Below are positions 8,500 through 15,570 of a DNA stretch of 15,675 nt, piece by piece. Source of the stretch: Pontiellaceae bacterium. GTDB lineage: Bacteria > Verrucomicrobiota > Kiritimatiellia > Kiritimatiellales > Tichowtungiaceae. The stretch lies in the NCBI GenBank assembly GCA_029934215.1, contig JAOZMR010000039.1:1-15675 (forward strand), written 5' to 3'. The notes beneath the pieces were generated by a model, which was not told where the DNA came from, did no database searches, and worked only from the letters and a program-made list of their open reading frames with translations. A program made the position numbers and the translations under genes. Numbering within the stretch: the stretch's first letter is position 1; the number at the start of each line of letters is the position of its first letter.

Positions 8500-9411
8500 T
8501 TACGCAGCTTTTTTTTCGGCGCAATACTCCCCGCCTCGCTGCGTGAACTTCTCGGCAGAAAACTGGATCTGACCAAACGCTTTTTCCACGCCGACATCTT
8601 GGATGAAATCGCTATACAGATGGGTGCCCGTGGTGGTATCGAAGAAACGTCCGTCGGGGGAAATCATGGCGTACGATCCACTCATAAGCTCATTATCTTC
8701 AGCAACCTGCTCAACCCCTGTGGCTCCAACCGACTGATGGCGGCGGATATAGTTTTGAAACTCCTCTGAAGAAACTCGAATATCTGTCCAATCCCTGGAA
8801 AACGCATCGTTGTTGACAGGAAGGGCCTGAAAAATCTTCCAGCGTTGCGGCGCAACGCGCTGAATGAAAGAAGTCATATCATCCGACACATTTTGGCGAT
8901 TGACGACCGTGTTGATTTTCAGCCCCATTCCCAGAAGGCGAGCTTCATCAAGAAGACGAATCCACTCCGTTTCTGATATGGTATTTCCCGAAAAAACCCG
9001 TCCGATATTGCGATTAATTTCTGGATTAAGGCTATCGATGCTGACCCCCAGCATATCGAGCGTTTCCGTATAAGCACCCAGCCCGGTTCGCAAAAGGTTG
9101 TAGCCATTTGTGACGATCGACGTGGCCATCCCAGCCTCTTTTGCGGTTTTTACCAAGACGGGAAGATCAGACGCCAACGTGGGTTCTCCGCCCACAAAAT
9201 TGAGTTTTCGGCAAGCCGCGGAAGAGCCGCTCGGCAACGGGGCGGCGGCGATGGCTTGAATGATTTCTGTCAGTTCGCTTGTGTTGAGGCGAGAGCAGGC
9301 AACATCTTGAAAGCCAGCAAAACAGTAGTTGCACCGTCCGTTGCACGGACGAATGAAGTGGAGATTGACGGTGGACGGAAGGGTTGCTTGTTTTTTTGTT
9401 TTGTTTTTCAT
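8500..9411 (-). CDS. Prokaryotic viperin homologue (radical SAM ddhNTP synthase)
   Basis: A 303-aa radical-SAM enzyme that follows human viperin closely. It has the CxxxCxxC iron-sulphur motif CNGRCNYC (C23, C27, C30), NFVGGEP (71-77; viperin NFSGGEP), SIVTNG (98-103; SIVSNG), LDMLGVSIDS (118-127), LKINTVVNRQNVSDDMT (164-180; FKINSVINRFNVEEDMT), RWKIFQ (190-195; RWKVFQ), DVGVEKA (272-278) and RGGEY (292-296; RGGKY). Viperins convert CTP, or in bacteria sometimes other NTPs, to 3'-deoxy-3',4'-didehydro nucleotides that terminate viral RNA synthesis. The membrane helix and the terminal tryptophan of the human protein are absent, as expected in prokaryotes. A nucleotide kinase, a common partner, is not in view. 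The ATG has only a G-run one base upstream, so translation may be coupled. The family call is strong; the substrate nucleotide is unknown. Confidence 0.93.
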   Translation of the reverse strand: MKNKTKKQATLPSTVNLHFIRPCNGRCNYCFAGFQDVACSRLNTSELTEIIQAIAAAPLPSGSSAACRKLNFVGGEPTLASDLPVLVKTAKEAGMATSIVTNGYNLLRTGLGAYTETLDMLGVSIDSLNPEINRNIGRVFSGNTISETEWIRLLDEARLLGMGLKINTVVNRQNVSDDMTSFIQRVAPQRWKIFQALPVNNDAFSRDWTDIRVSSEEFQNYIRRHQSVGATGVEQVAEDNELMSGSYAMISPDGRFFDTTTGTHLYSDFIQDVGVEKAFGQIQFSAEKFTQRGGEYCAEKKAA

Positions 9412-9446
9412 ACCCCCCTAAAGCGGGAGGTTTTGCGCTTTTCCGG
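9412..9446 (-). repeat. Intergenic repeat, copy 2
   Basis: ACCCCCCTAAAGCGGGAGG followed by TTTTGCGCTTTTCCGG on the + strand. It fills nearly the whole gap between the Lon-CARF stop and the viperin ATG, and its G-run (on the - strand) is the only Shine-Dalgarno-like sequence before the viperin start. Confidence 0.7.
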
Positions 9447-9451
9447 ATTTT

Positions 9452-10729
9452 TTATTTTTTCCAAAGCTTGGAAGCAAACTCATCCGGCTCTGAGCGTTCT
9501 CCGCCATATAGAAAACTCCAGTTTACGGAGAGGTTCGGCGACGGGTTTCCGAGGAGGCTTCCAGAGTCTGGAGGAAACGTGGTGTAGCGAAGGCGCACAA
9601 ACCGATGTGGCGTTTGCTCTCCCAGTTCTCGATAGATCAGCTCAATCTCTGGGCGCAACCGAGCCAGCGCCTGAACGGCATAGCTCATCAAACGATTCCC
9701 GCTCGTTACATTGAAAAGAATCTGCTTCGATGAAGAAACCCCTCGAAAATAGGCTCGAAGCGTCTTCTCCGCATCCGAAATCTTTTGATCCGACAGCTCC
9801 CTTAGCTCCACACACGTACGTCCATGCGTCTCACACAGCTCTTGAATCTGCTTTGCGGGTTGCTTAGAAAACGTCTCATTCGATGAATGCCATAGGACAA
9901 TCTTTGCGTCCGTGTTGGTCAGAAGAATCGATGCCACTTGCGCTTTAATATTCCCTCCGACCAACAGATGCAACTCATCCGTATCGGTCGGCCACGCATC
10001 TTCACCCGACTCCGTGGTTCCATCTCCGCTGACCTGATTCCAAGCCGTAGAAATTGAATCCGCCGAACGGATGATCCGTTTCGCTTCCATCTCTGGACTC
10101 ACCTGCTTCAAGTTGTCTCGCGGAATCAGCCATTTCCGTTTCTTCAGCTCCAGCGCCAGCTTGTCTCCAAGCTCAATCGACGCAACGCGGTCTTCGTTCA
10201 TGCGTCCCGTAATAATCCACAGAGTTGCGAGCCGCAGAATCACCGCTGAATCATTTTTCTCTACCGCCTCTTTCGCCAAACGAGCCGCCAACTCCATCGA
10301 ACGTCCCTGAAAGGGTTCGGCTGAAACTGCGACAGCTTCTCCGATTCCAGAGACATGCCACACGTGAGCAACGGAGGGTCTACCTCCCTTTTCCGTGGAA
10401 GCAAGCGGAACAACCGCCATGGCCGCTGGACGTCCCAGCAGCTCGCCCAACGTTTCCTTTCTCTCATTAAACGGACAGGTTTCCGAAAAATAATCACGGA
10501 TATCCTGCGGAACAGAATGCCCAATTATATCGGCGAATAGAATCTCCTCAACAATCAATCGCCTCCAGAAAGATTGTTTTTCTTCCGGAACAACATCCTC
10601 CCTCGCTCGAAAAGTTTCCAGATCTCGCTTCTCGCAAAATAGAGTTCCAAAAGAATGAGTATGCTCAAAAAAGAGGGCGCGAAGGAGATCCTTCTTCCAA
10701 CGCGCACTCAGAAGAGGATGCGGCGGCAC
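9452..10729 (-). CDS. Lon-like protease domain fused to CARF-like sensor
   Basis: 425 aa. The start is a GTG directly after the upstream stop, with GGAGG 8 nt before it. Residues about 100-210 fit the Lon peptidase core: QGRSMELAARLA carries a candidate nucleophile Ser144, ATLWIITGR (168-176) matches Lon's AMTGE strand, ELGDK (186-190) carries candidate Lys190, and KWLIPRDN (199-206) matches Lon's IIPxxN. This Ser-Lys pair would be the catalytic dyad. Residues about 252-383 look like a Rossmann-type CARF domain: HLLVGGN, then KIVLWHSS, CVELREL, LFNVTSGNRLM (in place of the common NxTGGTKxM) and IELIYRELG. There is no ATPase domain and no nuclease signature. By analogy with CalpL, cyclic oligoadenylate from a type III effector would switch on the protease, probably against a product of the adjacent genes. 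Residues 1-95 are unassigned. Confidence 0.72.
   Translation of the reverse strand: MPPHPLLSARWKKDLLRALFFEHTHSFGTLFCEKRDLETFRAREDVVPEEKQSFWRRLIVEEILFADIIGHSVPQDIRDYFSETCPFNERKETLGELLGRPAAMAVVPLASTEKGGRPSVAHVWHVSGIGEAVAVSAEPFQGRSMELAARLAKEAVEKNDSAVILRLATLWIITGRMNEDRVASIELGDKLALELKKRKWLIPRDNLKQVSPEMEAKRIIRSADSISTAWNQVSGDGTTESGEDAWPTDTDELHLLVGGNIKAQVASILLTNTDAKIVLWHSSNETFSKQPAKQIQELCETHGRTCVELRELSDQKISDAEKTLRAYFRGVSSSKQILFNVTSGNRLMSYAVQALARLRPEIELIYRELGEQTPHRFVRLRYTTFPPDSGSLLGNPSPNLSVNWSFLYGGERSEPDEFASKLWKK
9459..9473. repeat. TTCCA-N5-TGGAA motif
   Basis: TTCCAAAGCTTGGAA at the very 3' end of the Lon-CARF gene, coding for SKLWK. The same 15-mer occurs in cas1 (6061-6075), with variants in cas2 (5007-5021), its pseudogene (15457-15471) and the right flank (15600-15614). 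Confidence 0.6.
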
Positions 10730-11725
10730 CTAATCCGCCTCCAACAGAATCAACTCCAACTGGAGTTCATGAGGCAGTAGTTTCTCAGAGATTTCGGCGG
10801 AGAGATCAACCCATACGCCGCCCTCGTCCGCAAGCAACTCCAGCTCGAACGGGACCTCGTGGTTCAAGAACACAACGCCGCTAGAAATGGTTCGCGTTGT
10901 ATCCACCCACCAACGAGCCGTTAAACGGATGGAACCATCAGAATCGTCGACCACTAATTGCTCCTGCTTAGCAACGCCTCTATCGCTCGACTCACCAACT
11001 CCATCCGAAGTAACAATCACAAACTTACTAAACACAGAATCGCCATCAGCAGCCGCCATCGGGATATCGATCTCCTCGAACAACTCGGCTCGATATTGGC
11101 AAAAATCGTGTACAACCGACGGGGTTCGCTCTTGCAATCTATTCATCCGATGAGCCTCTTCATTCTGGTACTCCACTCTGGGATCGTCCGCACGAACAAC
11201 ACGCGCACCGACCCGCTCCGACAAATCCAAAGACAACGTCTCGCACGTCATCACATGGCGAAAAACAGACCAAACATCAACCTGCTCCTTCGCCGTCAAA
11301 CAACCCTCAACCCAGGACTCTTGAATCGTTGCCTCAGAAATCGTTCGAGCATTCCAAAGGCAGATGGCGCGCAGATGGGTGTCGGCTCGTTGGAGAGAAA
11401 GTTCTCCAGAAATAGCGGGGACAGAATAACGACTGAAAGGCGCAACCAGCCAGTCCTCATCGTCCCACTTTTTCAGCACCGCAAAATAAAGAAAATCAAA
11501 ACCCGTCTTCGAGCCGTCGGGTGCCGCAAGACGAATTTGCCCGCTCTCCACCTCCGAATCATACGGATGGGTTGGAACGCTCAACGTTTGATCGGCCTCG
11601 CTGGATAGCGGCAGATCTTCCACGCTCGGCTCTGGGGCATCGCGCTCCGCAAGCCATTGTGACAGCACATCCATCTGAACCTCAGACGGGGCATAGGGAA
11701 TTACATTCGGTAGTCTATTTTTCAT
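10730..11725 (-). CDS. 331-aa protein of unknown fold, candidate protease target or anti-sigma
   Basis: No named family is recognised. The ATG has AAGGAG 7 nt upstream and overlaps the stop of the sigma-like gene (ATGA), while its own stop abuts the GTG of the Lon-CARF gene; such coupling suggests the three products are made together. Residues 1-55 are acidic and low in order. Residues about 61-111 (ESGQIRLAAPD, FLYFAVLKKW, DWLVAPFSRYSVPAISGEL) look like a small barrel of the PemK/SH3 kind. Residues 255-330 are strand-rich. In the CalpL system the protease cuts an anti-sigma factor with a MazF-like part; this gene is a candidate for that role, by position only. Bases 11392-11432 match a spacer of array 2 at 33 of 41 positions. 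Confidence 0.8.
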   Translation of the reverse strand: MKNRLPNVIPYAPSEVQMDVLSQWLAERDAPEPSVEDLPLSSEADQTLSVPTHPYDSEVESGQIRLAAPDGSKTGFDFLYFAVLKKWDDEDWLVAPFSRYSVPAISGELSLQRADTHLRAICLWNARTISEATIQESWVEGCLTAKEQVDVWSVFRHVMTCETLSLDLSERVGARVVRADDPRVEYQNEEAHRMNRLQERTPSVVHDFCQYRAELFEEIDIPMAAADGDSVFSKFVIVTSDGVGESSDRGVAKQEQLVVDDSDGSIRLTARWWVDTTRTISSGVVFLNHEVPFELELLADEGGVWVDLSAEISEKLLPHELQLELILLEAD

Positions 11726-12609
11726 TGATTATCTCCTTCTTCACCCCTAAAGCGGACGGAATCCAATTTTTCCGATTTTCCCCACAAAAAAGTTTCCTTC
11801 TCTAACGCATCGCTCACAAACGCTCTCAAAACATACTTCGAAAGCGAGTCCTCCTCTCCATAGCATTGCTCGATCATCTCGACCGCCACAACCCCCACCT
11901 TTCTCTTTGCCGCATAAAACTGCGACTTCCCACAATCCGCCCGCTTCAACAAAGCAGGAGTAGCCAGCGAAATCCCATTCAACGTCGCCCACAAAGCATA
12001 ACGCATCCGCTCATCGAGCTGTAAAAAGACATCACGACCCAACGAGTTTGAAATATCTCGAAACTCGTTCCGCTCCACCGCAGAAAGAGACGAAAGAAGC
12101 GAGGCAGATTTCGACATCGAATCCGTGTCGGACAGTAGATCCCCTTGGGTATCACCCCCCGTCTCGCCAATCGGTTGATCGATGCTAAACAACTGACCGG
12201 CTCTCTCTCGCTCCAGCGCCTTTCGATCCGATGCAACATAACTTCGCACAACATTGCGCATCTGAACCAAAAACCCTTTTCGAAAAGATGCATGCCGCTG
12301 AGCGGGGGGCATCAACCAAGCATGATCACAAATAAAATACTTATAGGTTTTTCCGCTTGAATGGCGGCCCGTCAGCAAACGGTCTTCAATATGCGCCCAA
12401 CAAGCAGACCCCGCCTCGTCACTGGTTCCCGCCTGATCTGGAAGTGCCGGCAACTCATCTGTTTTCAATTCAATCCTGGTGTTTTGAACAAAAGAATAGC
12501 GCGCAAAACTCAACAAATTCTCCCGAGTTTCCTCCGCACACAAATCCAAATCGCAGGTCTGATGCCATTCAATCCAATCGGATAGCCGATCGTTCAATTG
12601 ATTTTGCAT
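11722..12609 (-). CDS. Sigma-70-like transcription factor
   Basis: 295 aa from the ATG at 12609, chosen because AAAGGA lies 6 nt upstream; an upstream in-frame start lacks this. Residues 71-130 (HIEDRLLTG, GKTYKYFICD, VQMRNVVRSYVASDR) occupy the place of region 2. Residues 142-160 (SIDQPIGETGGDTQGDLLS) strongly resemble the SxxxPIGEDxDxxLGDLL segment before region 4 of sigma-70 proteins. Residues 196-240 (LQLDERMRYALWATLNGISL, then LLKRADCGKSQFYAAKRKV) fit a region-4 helix-turn-helix. It is too divergent to place in a known sigma group by eye. It overlaps the upstream gene by 16 nt and the downstream one by 4. The last dozen codons come from intergenic repeat copy 3. Confidence 0.65.
   Translation of the reverse strand: MQNQLNDRLSDWIEWHQTCDLDLCAEETRENLLSFARYSFVQNTRIELKTDELPALPDQAGTSDEAGSACWAHIEDRLLTGRHSSGKTYKYFICDHAWLMPPAQRHASFRKGFLVQMRNVVRSYVASDRKALERERAGQLFSIDQPIGETGGDTQGDLLSDTDSMSKSASLLSSLSAVERNEFRDISNSLGRDVFLQLDERMRYALWATLNGISLATPALLKRADCGKSQFYAAKRKVGVVAVEMIEQCYGEEDSLSKYVLRAFVSDALEKETFLWGKSEKLDSVRFRGEEGDNQ
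11742..11775 (-). repeat. Intergenic repeat, copy 3, reading into a gene end
   Basis: CACCCCTAAAGCGG, then ACGGAATCCAATTTTTCCGA on the + strand. Unlike the other two copies it lies inside a coding region, supplying codons near the end of the sigma-like gene (KLDSVRFRGEE), just ahead of the 331-aa gene's start. Confidence 0.6.
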
Positions 12610-13067
12610 GCCAATCCTTTCTCTTCTAACCAAGCCACAAGCCGATCATTTTCCTCGTCGTTCACATGCGACTTTTTCTTATTGGGGTTCACGCTGGCAA
12701 AAAACAAATCCAGCCCCAGAAAAACGGGTGTGCAAATTTTCCCAAAACAAGTGGTGCGACTGGCTTCCGAAGAACCCATTTTCACACGCACGCCCTGCCC
12801 TCCTTTTTTACTCCCGCCATACAGCATGGGGACTTTTTCAAAAGGAGTCGCCAACACCTCGCGCAGGATCGAAAGACCGGGATGCGAATCTCGGTTTGAC
12901 TGCTGATCGTAACCCTGCACATTCTCCTTCCAAACCGACTCATCCACCCACCACAAACTCCCGAAATCGCAGCGATGGCGCGGAGAAAACTGCATCATAG
13001 AAAACATTCGTTTTGCCTTCGCCTCCTCATGCGACAAACAACACGACACATCATTTACACTCTTCAC
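12594..13067 (-). CDS. Small PemK/MazF-like protein, first gene of the operon
   Basis: 157 aa from a GTG at 13067, preceded by AAAGGAG at 8 nt; a TTG 18 bases further upstream would place the start on top of this site. Residues 35-125 have the order of motifs seen in PemK/MazF barrels: DFGSLWWVD (like GDIWWV), SHPGLSIL (like RPGLVI), FEKVPMLYGGS, GVRVKM and TCFGKICTPVFLGLDLF. The residues that make MazF an RNase cannot be assigned by eye. The tail is Lys-rich. A MazF-like part is known in CalpT, the anti-sigma cut by the CalpL protease, so this protein may be a regulator rather than a toxin. The fold call is tentative. Confidence 0.7.
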   Translation of the reverse strand: MKSVNDVSCCLSHEEAKAKRMFSMMQFSPRHRCDFGSLWWVDESVWKENVQGYDQQSNRDSHPGLSILREVLATPFEKVPMLYGGSKKGGQGVRVKMGSSEASRTTCFGKICTPVFLGLDLFFASVNPNKKKSHVNDEENDRLVAWLEEKGLACKIN

Positions 13068-13504
13068 GAAACACACTCCTTTCAAATTCTAAAAACAGAA
13101 GAGTACCCCAGCAAACACAACCAATCAAGGAGATCGAACCAATAAGATTCATCAGCCACAAAAGAGCGCAGAGATCACGAAGGATTTATGGGGGATAGAT
13201 CCACTCAAGGGATGGGTACCCGACTGGCGGGGTGGGTTTCATCGCTCAAACCCTACACACAAAAAAAAATCTATTAATCTTCTTCTCTACCCTCACCAGG
13301 CTATTCCTCTAGCGCTAGCGGGTGTGAAAAATGGATAAGAATCAATGATTAGAATCGATGCGGAACGATGTTTTTAAAACCCACCTTTCAACGCAGAGTC
13401 ACAGAGGCGCAGAGCTACCATGCGCACCAGAAAACGATCCTTCCAATTATTAAATCGATTCAACACACAATACGGGTTATGTGTGTGTGTTTGACACTAT
13501 GTTC
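13068..13504. other. Gene-free gap between the operon start and array 2
   Basis: I see no convincing gene. The operon promoter should lie here, reading leftward, but the best pair (TTGCTG at 13109-13114, TAGAAT at 13086-13091) would start transcription inside the ribosome binding site. Other contents are an A-run (13261-13269), a palindrome CTAGCGCTAG (13309-13318), words of a CGCAGAG type at 13167-13173 and 13391-13413 (GCAGAGTCACAGAGGCGCAG) and a short GT run (13481-13490) just before the first repeat. Read-through from array 2 would enter the operon from this side. Confidence 0.6.
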
Positions 13505-15154
13505 GTCACAATCGCCTTTCGGCTGTTGAGTCGATTTCGACTGGCAGATGACCATCCTGAAGTTCATGGATGCTGCACGGAGTCACAATCGCCTTTCGGC
13601 TGTTGAGTCGATTTCGACATAACTCTGGCGGCTCCAATAACTCTGGCGGCTCCAATAAGTCACAATCGCCTTTCGGCTGTTGAGTCGATTTCGACCTGCT
13701 TACCATTTTTAAAAGACAGCGACTCCTGTCTATAAGTCACAATCGCCTTTCGGCTGTTGAGTCGATTTCGACAAGTTCAAAGACAATGATGTCTATGACA
13801 GACGACCAAATTCAGTCACAATCGCCTTTCGGCTGTTGAGTCGATTTCGACAGGATGTACAATCCTTGTGAGACGTGTCAGGGGGAGGACCTGTCACAAT
13901 CGCCTTTCGGCTGTTGAGTCGATTTCGACAACGAACACACGATCTACATTACGAAGATCGGCGGACGTGGTCACAATCGCCTTTCGGCTGTTGAGTCGAT
14001 TTCGACATCATCTTAGATGGAGCATTGAAGGCTAATGCCACTGGTCACAATCGCCTTTCGGCTGTTGAGTCGATTTCGACGACATCGGACATGAATATGG
14101 CATTGTAACCGTAGACGCTGCGTCACAATCGCCTTTCGGCTGTTGAGTCGATTTCGACGTGCAGTTGAAAGACGAATTATGGGCAATGCTCGATCCAGAG
14201 TCACAATCGCCTTTCGGCTGTTGAGTCGATTTCGACCCCGGTAGAGCACCGGGCGCTGTATTTAGTTTGATTGAGTCACAATCGCCTTTCGGCTGTTGAG
14301 TCGATTTCGACAAGTCTTTTTAAATAGAGACTTAGGCGTAACTTTTTGGAGTCACAATCGCCTTTCGGCTGTTGAGTCGATTTCGACAACAATGGAAGAG
14401 AACGAGAACAAAACAGTAAGCAAGGATGTCACAATCGCCTTTCGGCTGTTGAGTCGATTTCGACTTGGTATCATTAACAGCGCAACAAACCCCAAAGCCA
14501 GAGCTGTCACAATCGCCTTTCGGCTGTTGAGTCGATTTCGACTTTTTTGCGCCGTAGTTGAACAGCTCTTGGTGCATCGGGTCACAATCGCCTTTCGGCT
14601 GTTGAGTCGATTTCGACCTCAGTACCTTAGAGAGGTCCAGTTAGGTATCTTAGGATGTCACAATCGCCTTTCGGCTGTTGAGTCGATTTCGACTACTGCT
14701 TCCGGAACCGAGCTTTTTTTGCCTGTTCCGGAAGTCACAATCGCCTTTCGGCTGTTGAGTCGATTTCGACCCCAGAACCCGAGGACCAAGTATGAGGATG
14801 TACAATCCTGTCACAATCGCCTTTCGGCTGTTGAGTCGATTTCGACTCGTTATTCTGTCCCCGCTATTCCCGGGGAGCTTGCGCTGGGTCACAATCGCCT
14901 TTCGGCTGTTGAGTCGATTTCGACCTACCTCAACACACTAGGGCATGACCCTTACGGGATAGCGTCACAATCGCCTTTCGGCTGTTGAGTCGATTTCGAC
15001 CTCCTGTAGCTCCTCCGGCTCCTGTAGCTCCTCCGGCTCCGTCACAATCGCCTTTCGGCTGTTGAGTCGATTTCGACATTGTTGATGTGGGTGTCATTAT
15101 GCCCCTTATCCTCGAATGTCACAATCGCCTTTCGGCTGTTGAGTCGATTTCGAC
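13505..15154 (-). CRISPR. CRISPR array 2, 22 repeats and 21 spacers
   Basis: The repeat is the same 37-bp sequence as in array 1, here with 21 spacers of 37-42 nt. All 22 copies, including the leader-distal one at 13505-13541, look intact, which fits a younger or more recently reset array. The leader lies to the right, so transcription runs leftward toward the operon. Notable spacers: 13852-13892 and 14771-14809 overlap by 15 nt in the same target; 13619-13658 and 15001-15040 are each an internal 18-bp tandem repeat; 14847-14887 resembles the operon's 331-aa gene. Confidence 0.99.
14847..14887 (-). other. Spacer resembling the operon's own 331-aa gene
   Basis: The 41-nt spacer equals the mRNA-sense strand of the 331-aa gene (11392-11432) over 22 contiguous bases (TCGTTATTCTGTCCCCGCTA and two more) and at 33 of 41 overall. 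In frame it reads RYSVPAIPGELAL against RYSVPAISGELSL in the gene. Three of the changed codons are silent. A crRNA read from the leader would be antisense to that mRNA, with all eight mismatches in the tag-proximal 19 nt. Confidence 0.9.
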
Positions 15155-15321
15155 TGTGCCCTATTTTGGGTCAATGATACAAGCGCGAAATGAGGGTATT
15201 TGACAGACCTCCATTTTTGACAGAGAAAACACCGCCGTTTTTCTAGGCTTCCCATGGCTTGAATTCTTATTACTCACTACAACTCAACCGTTTACAAGTT
15301 TCGACAGACCTACCCCCATTT
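15155..15321 (-). promoter_or_regulatory. Leader of array 2
   Basis: It is identical base for base to the leader at 4704-4870, and the identity runs 25 bases further into the 3' end of cas2 before divergence begins. It contains the same duplicated GACAGACCT...CATTTTT element. Both arrays should therefore share expression control and be served by the same Cas1-Cas2. Confidence 0.88.
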
Positions 15322-15570
15322 TTAGAAAATTAAAGGTTCGTCGAAAATAAGTCTTTCGGCGTTATTTCCTGCGGTTTTCATATCATTTTGGCAGGCTTTA
15401 CAGAGCGGGTAACCAACAAGGGAATCCTCATTTTCGTTATAGGTTTTGAGGAGATCTTTCCAAAGTCTGGAAAAGCGTTCGTGCGAGAGATTGCATTCGA
15501 ACAGGCATTTTTGCACGCGCACTCCGTAATCTTCGCAGATGGTGGCGATGCGACGAAGTCGGCGCGGGGC
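15322..15570 (-). pseudogene. cas2: cas2 pseudogene, N-terminus deleted
   Basis: This is a second copy of cas2, about 89% identical (roughly two dozen differences in some 215 bp) over its body. A net 36-bp loss removes the region coding for MLYIIAYDIT, including the start codon and the conserved Asp8; the frame from APRRLRR to the stop stays open. Upstream the frame offers no ATG, GTG or TTG with a ribosome site. A GTG at 15522 could only give a 66-aa fragment without the first strand. Sequence resemblance to the intact copy resumes for about 25 bp beyond the deletion and then stops. Confidence 0.85.

Noticed and set aside
8439..8597. A 53-codon N-terminal extension of the membrane protein
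   Set aside because: It overlaps the viperin gene and translates an intergenic repeat; the AAGGAG-linked ATG at 8438 is better.
10958..11608. 216-codon open frame on the + strand
   Set aside because: It is opposite the 331-aa gene, has no ribosome site, and its composition follows the gene it shadows.
13086..13114. Promoter TTGCTG-17 bp-TAGAAT for the operon
   Set aside because: Transcription would begin inside the ribosome binding site of the first gene, and the -35 match is poor.
13506..14988. Open frames up to 230 codons in array 2
   Set aside because: Same repeat artefact.
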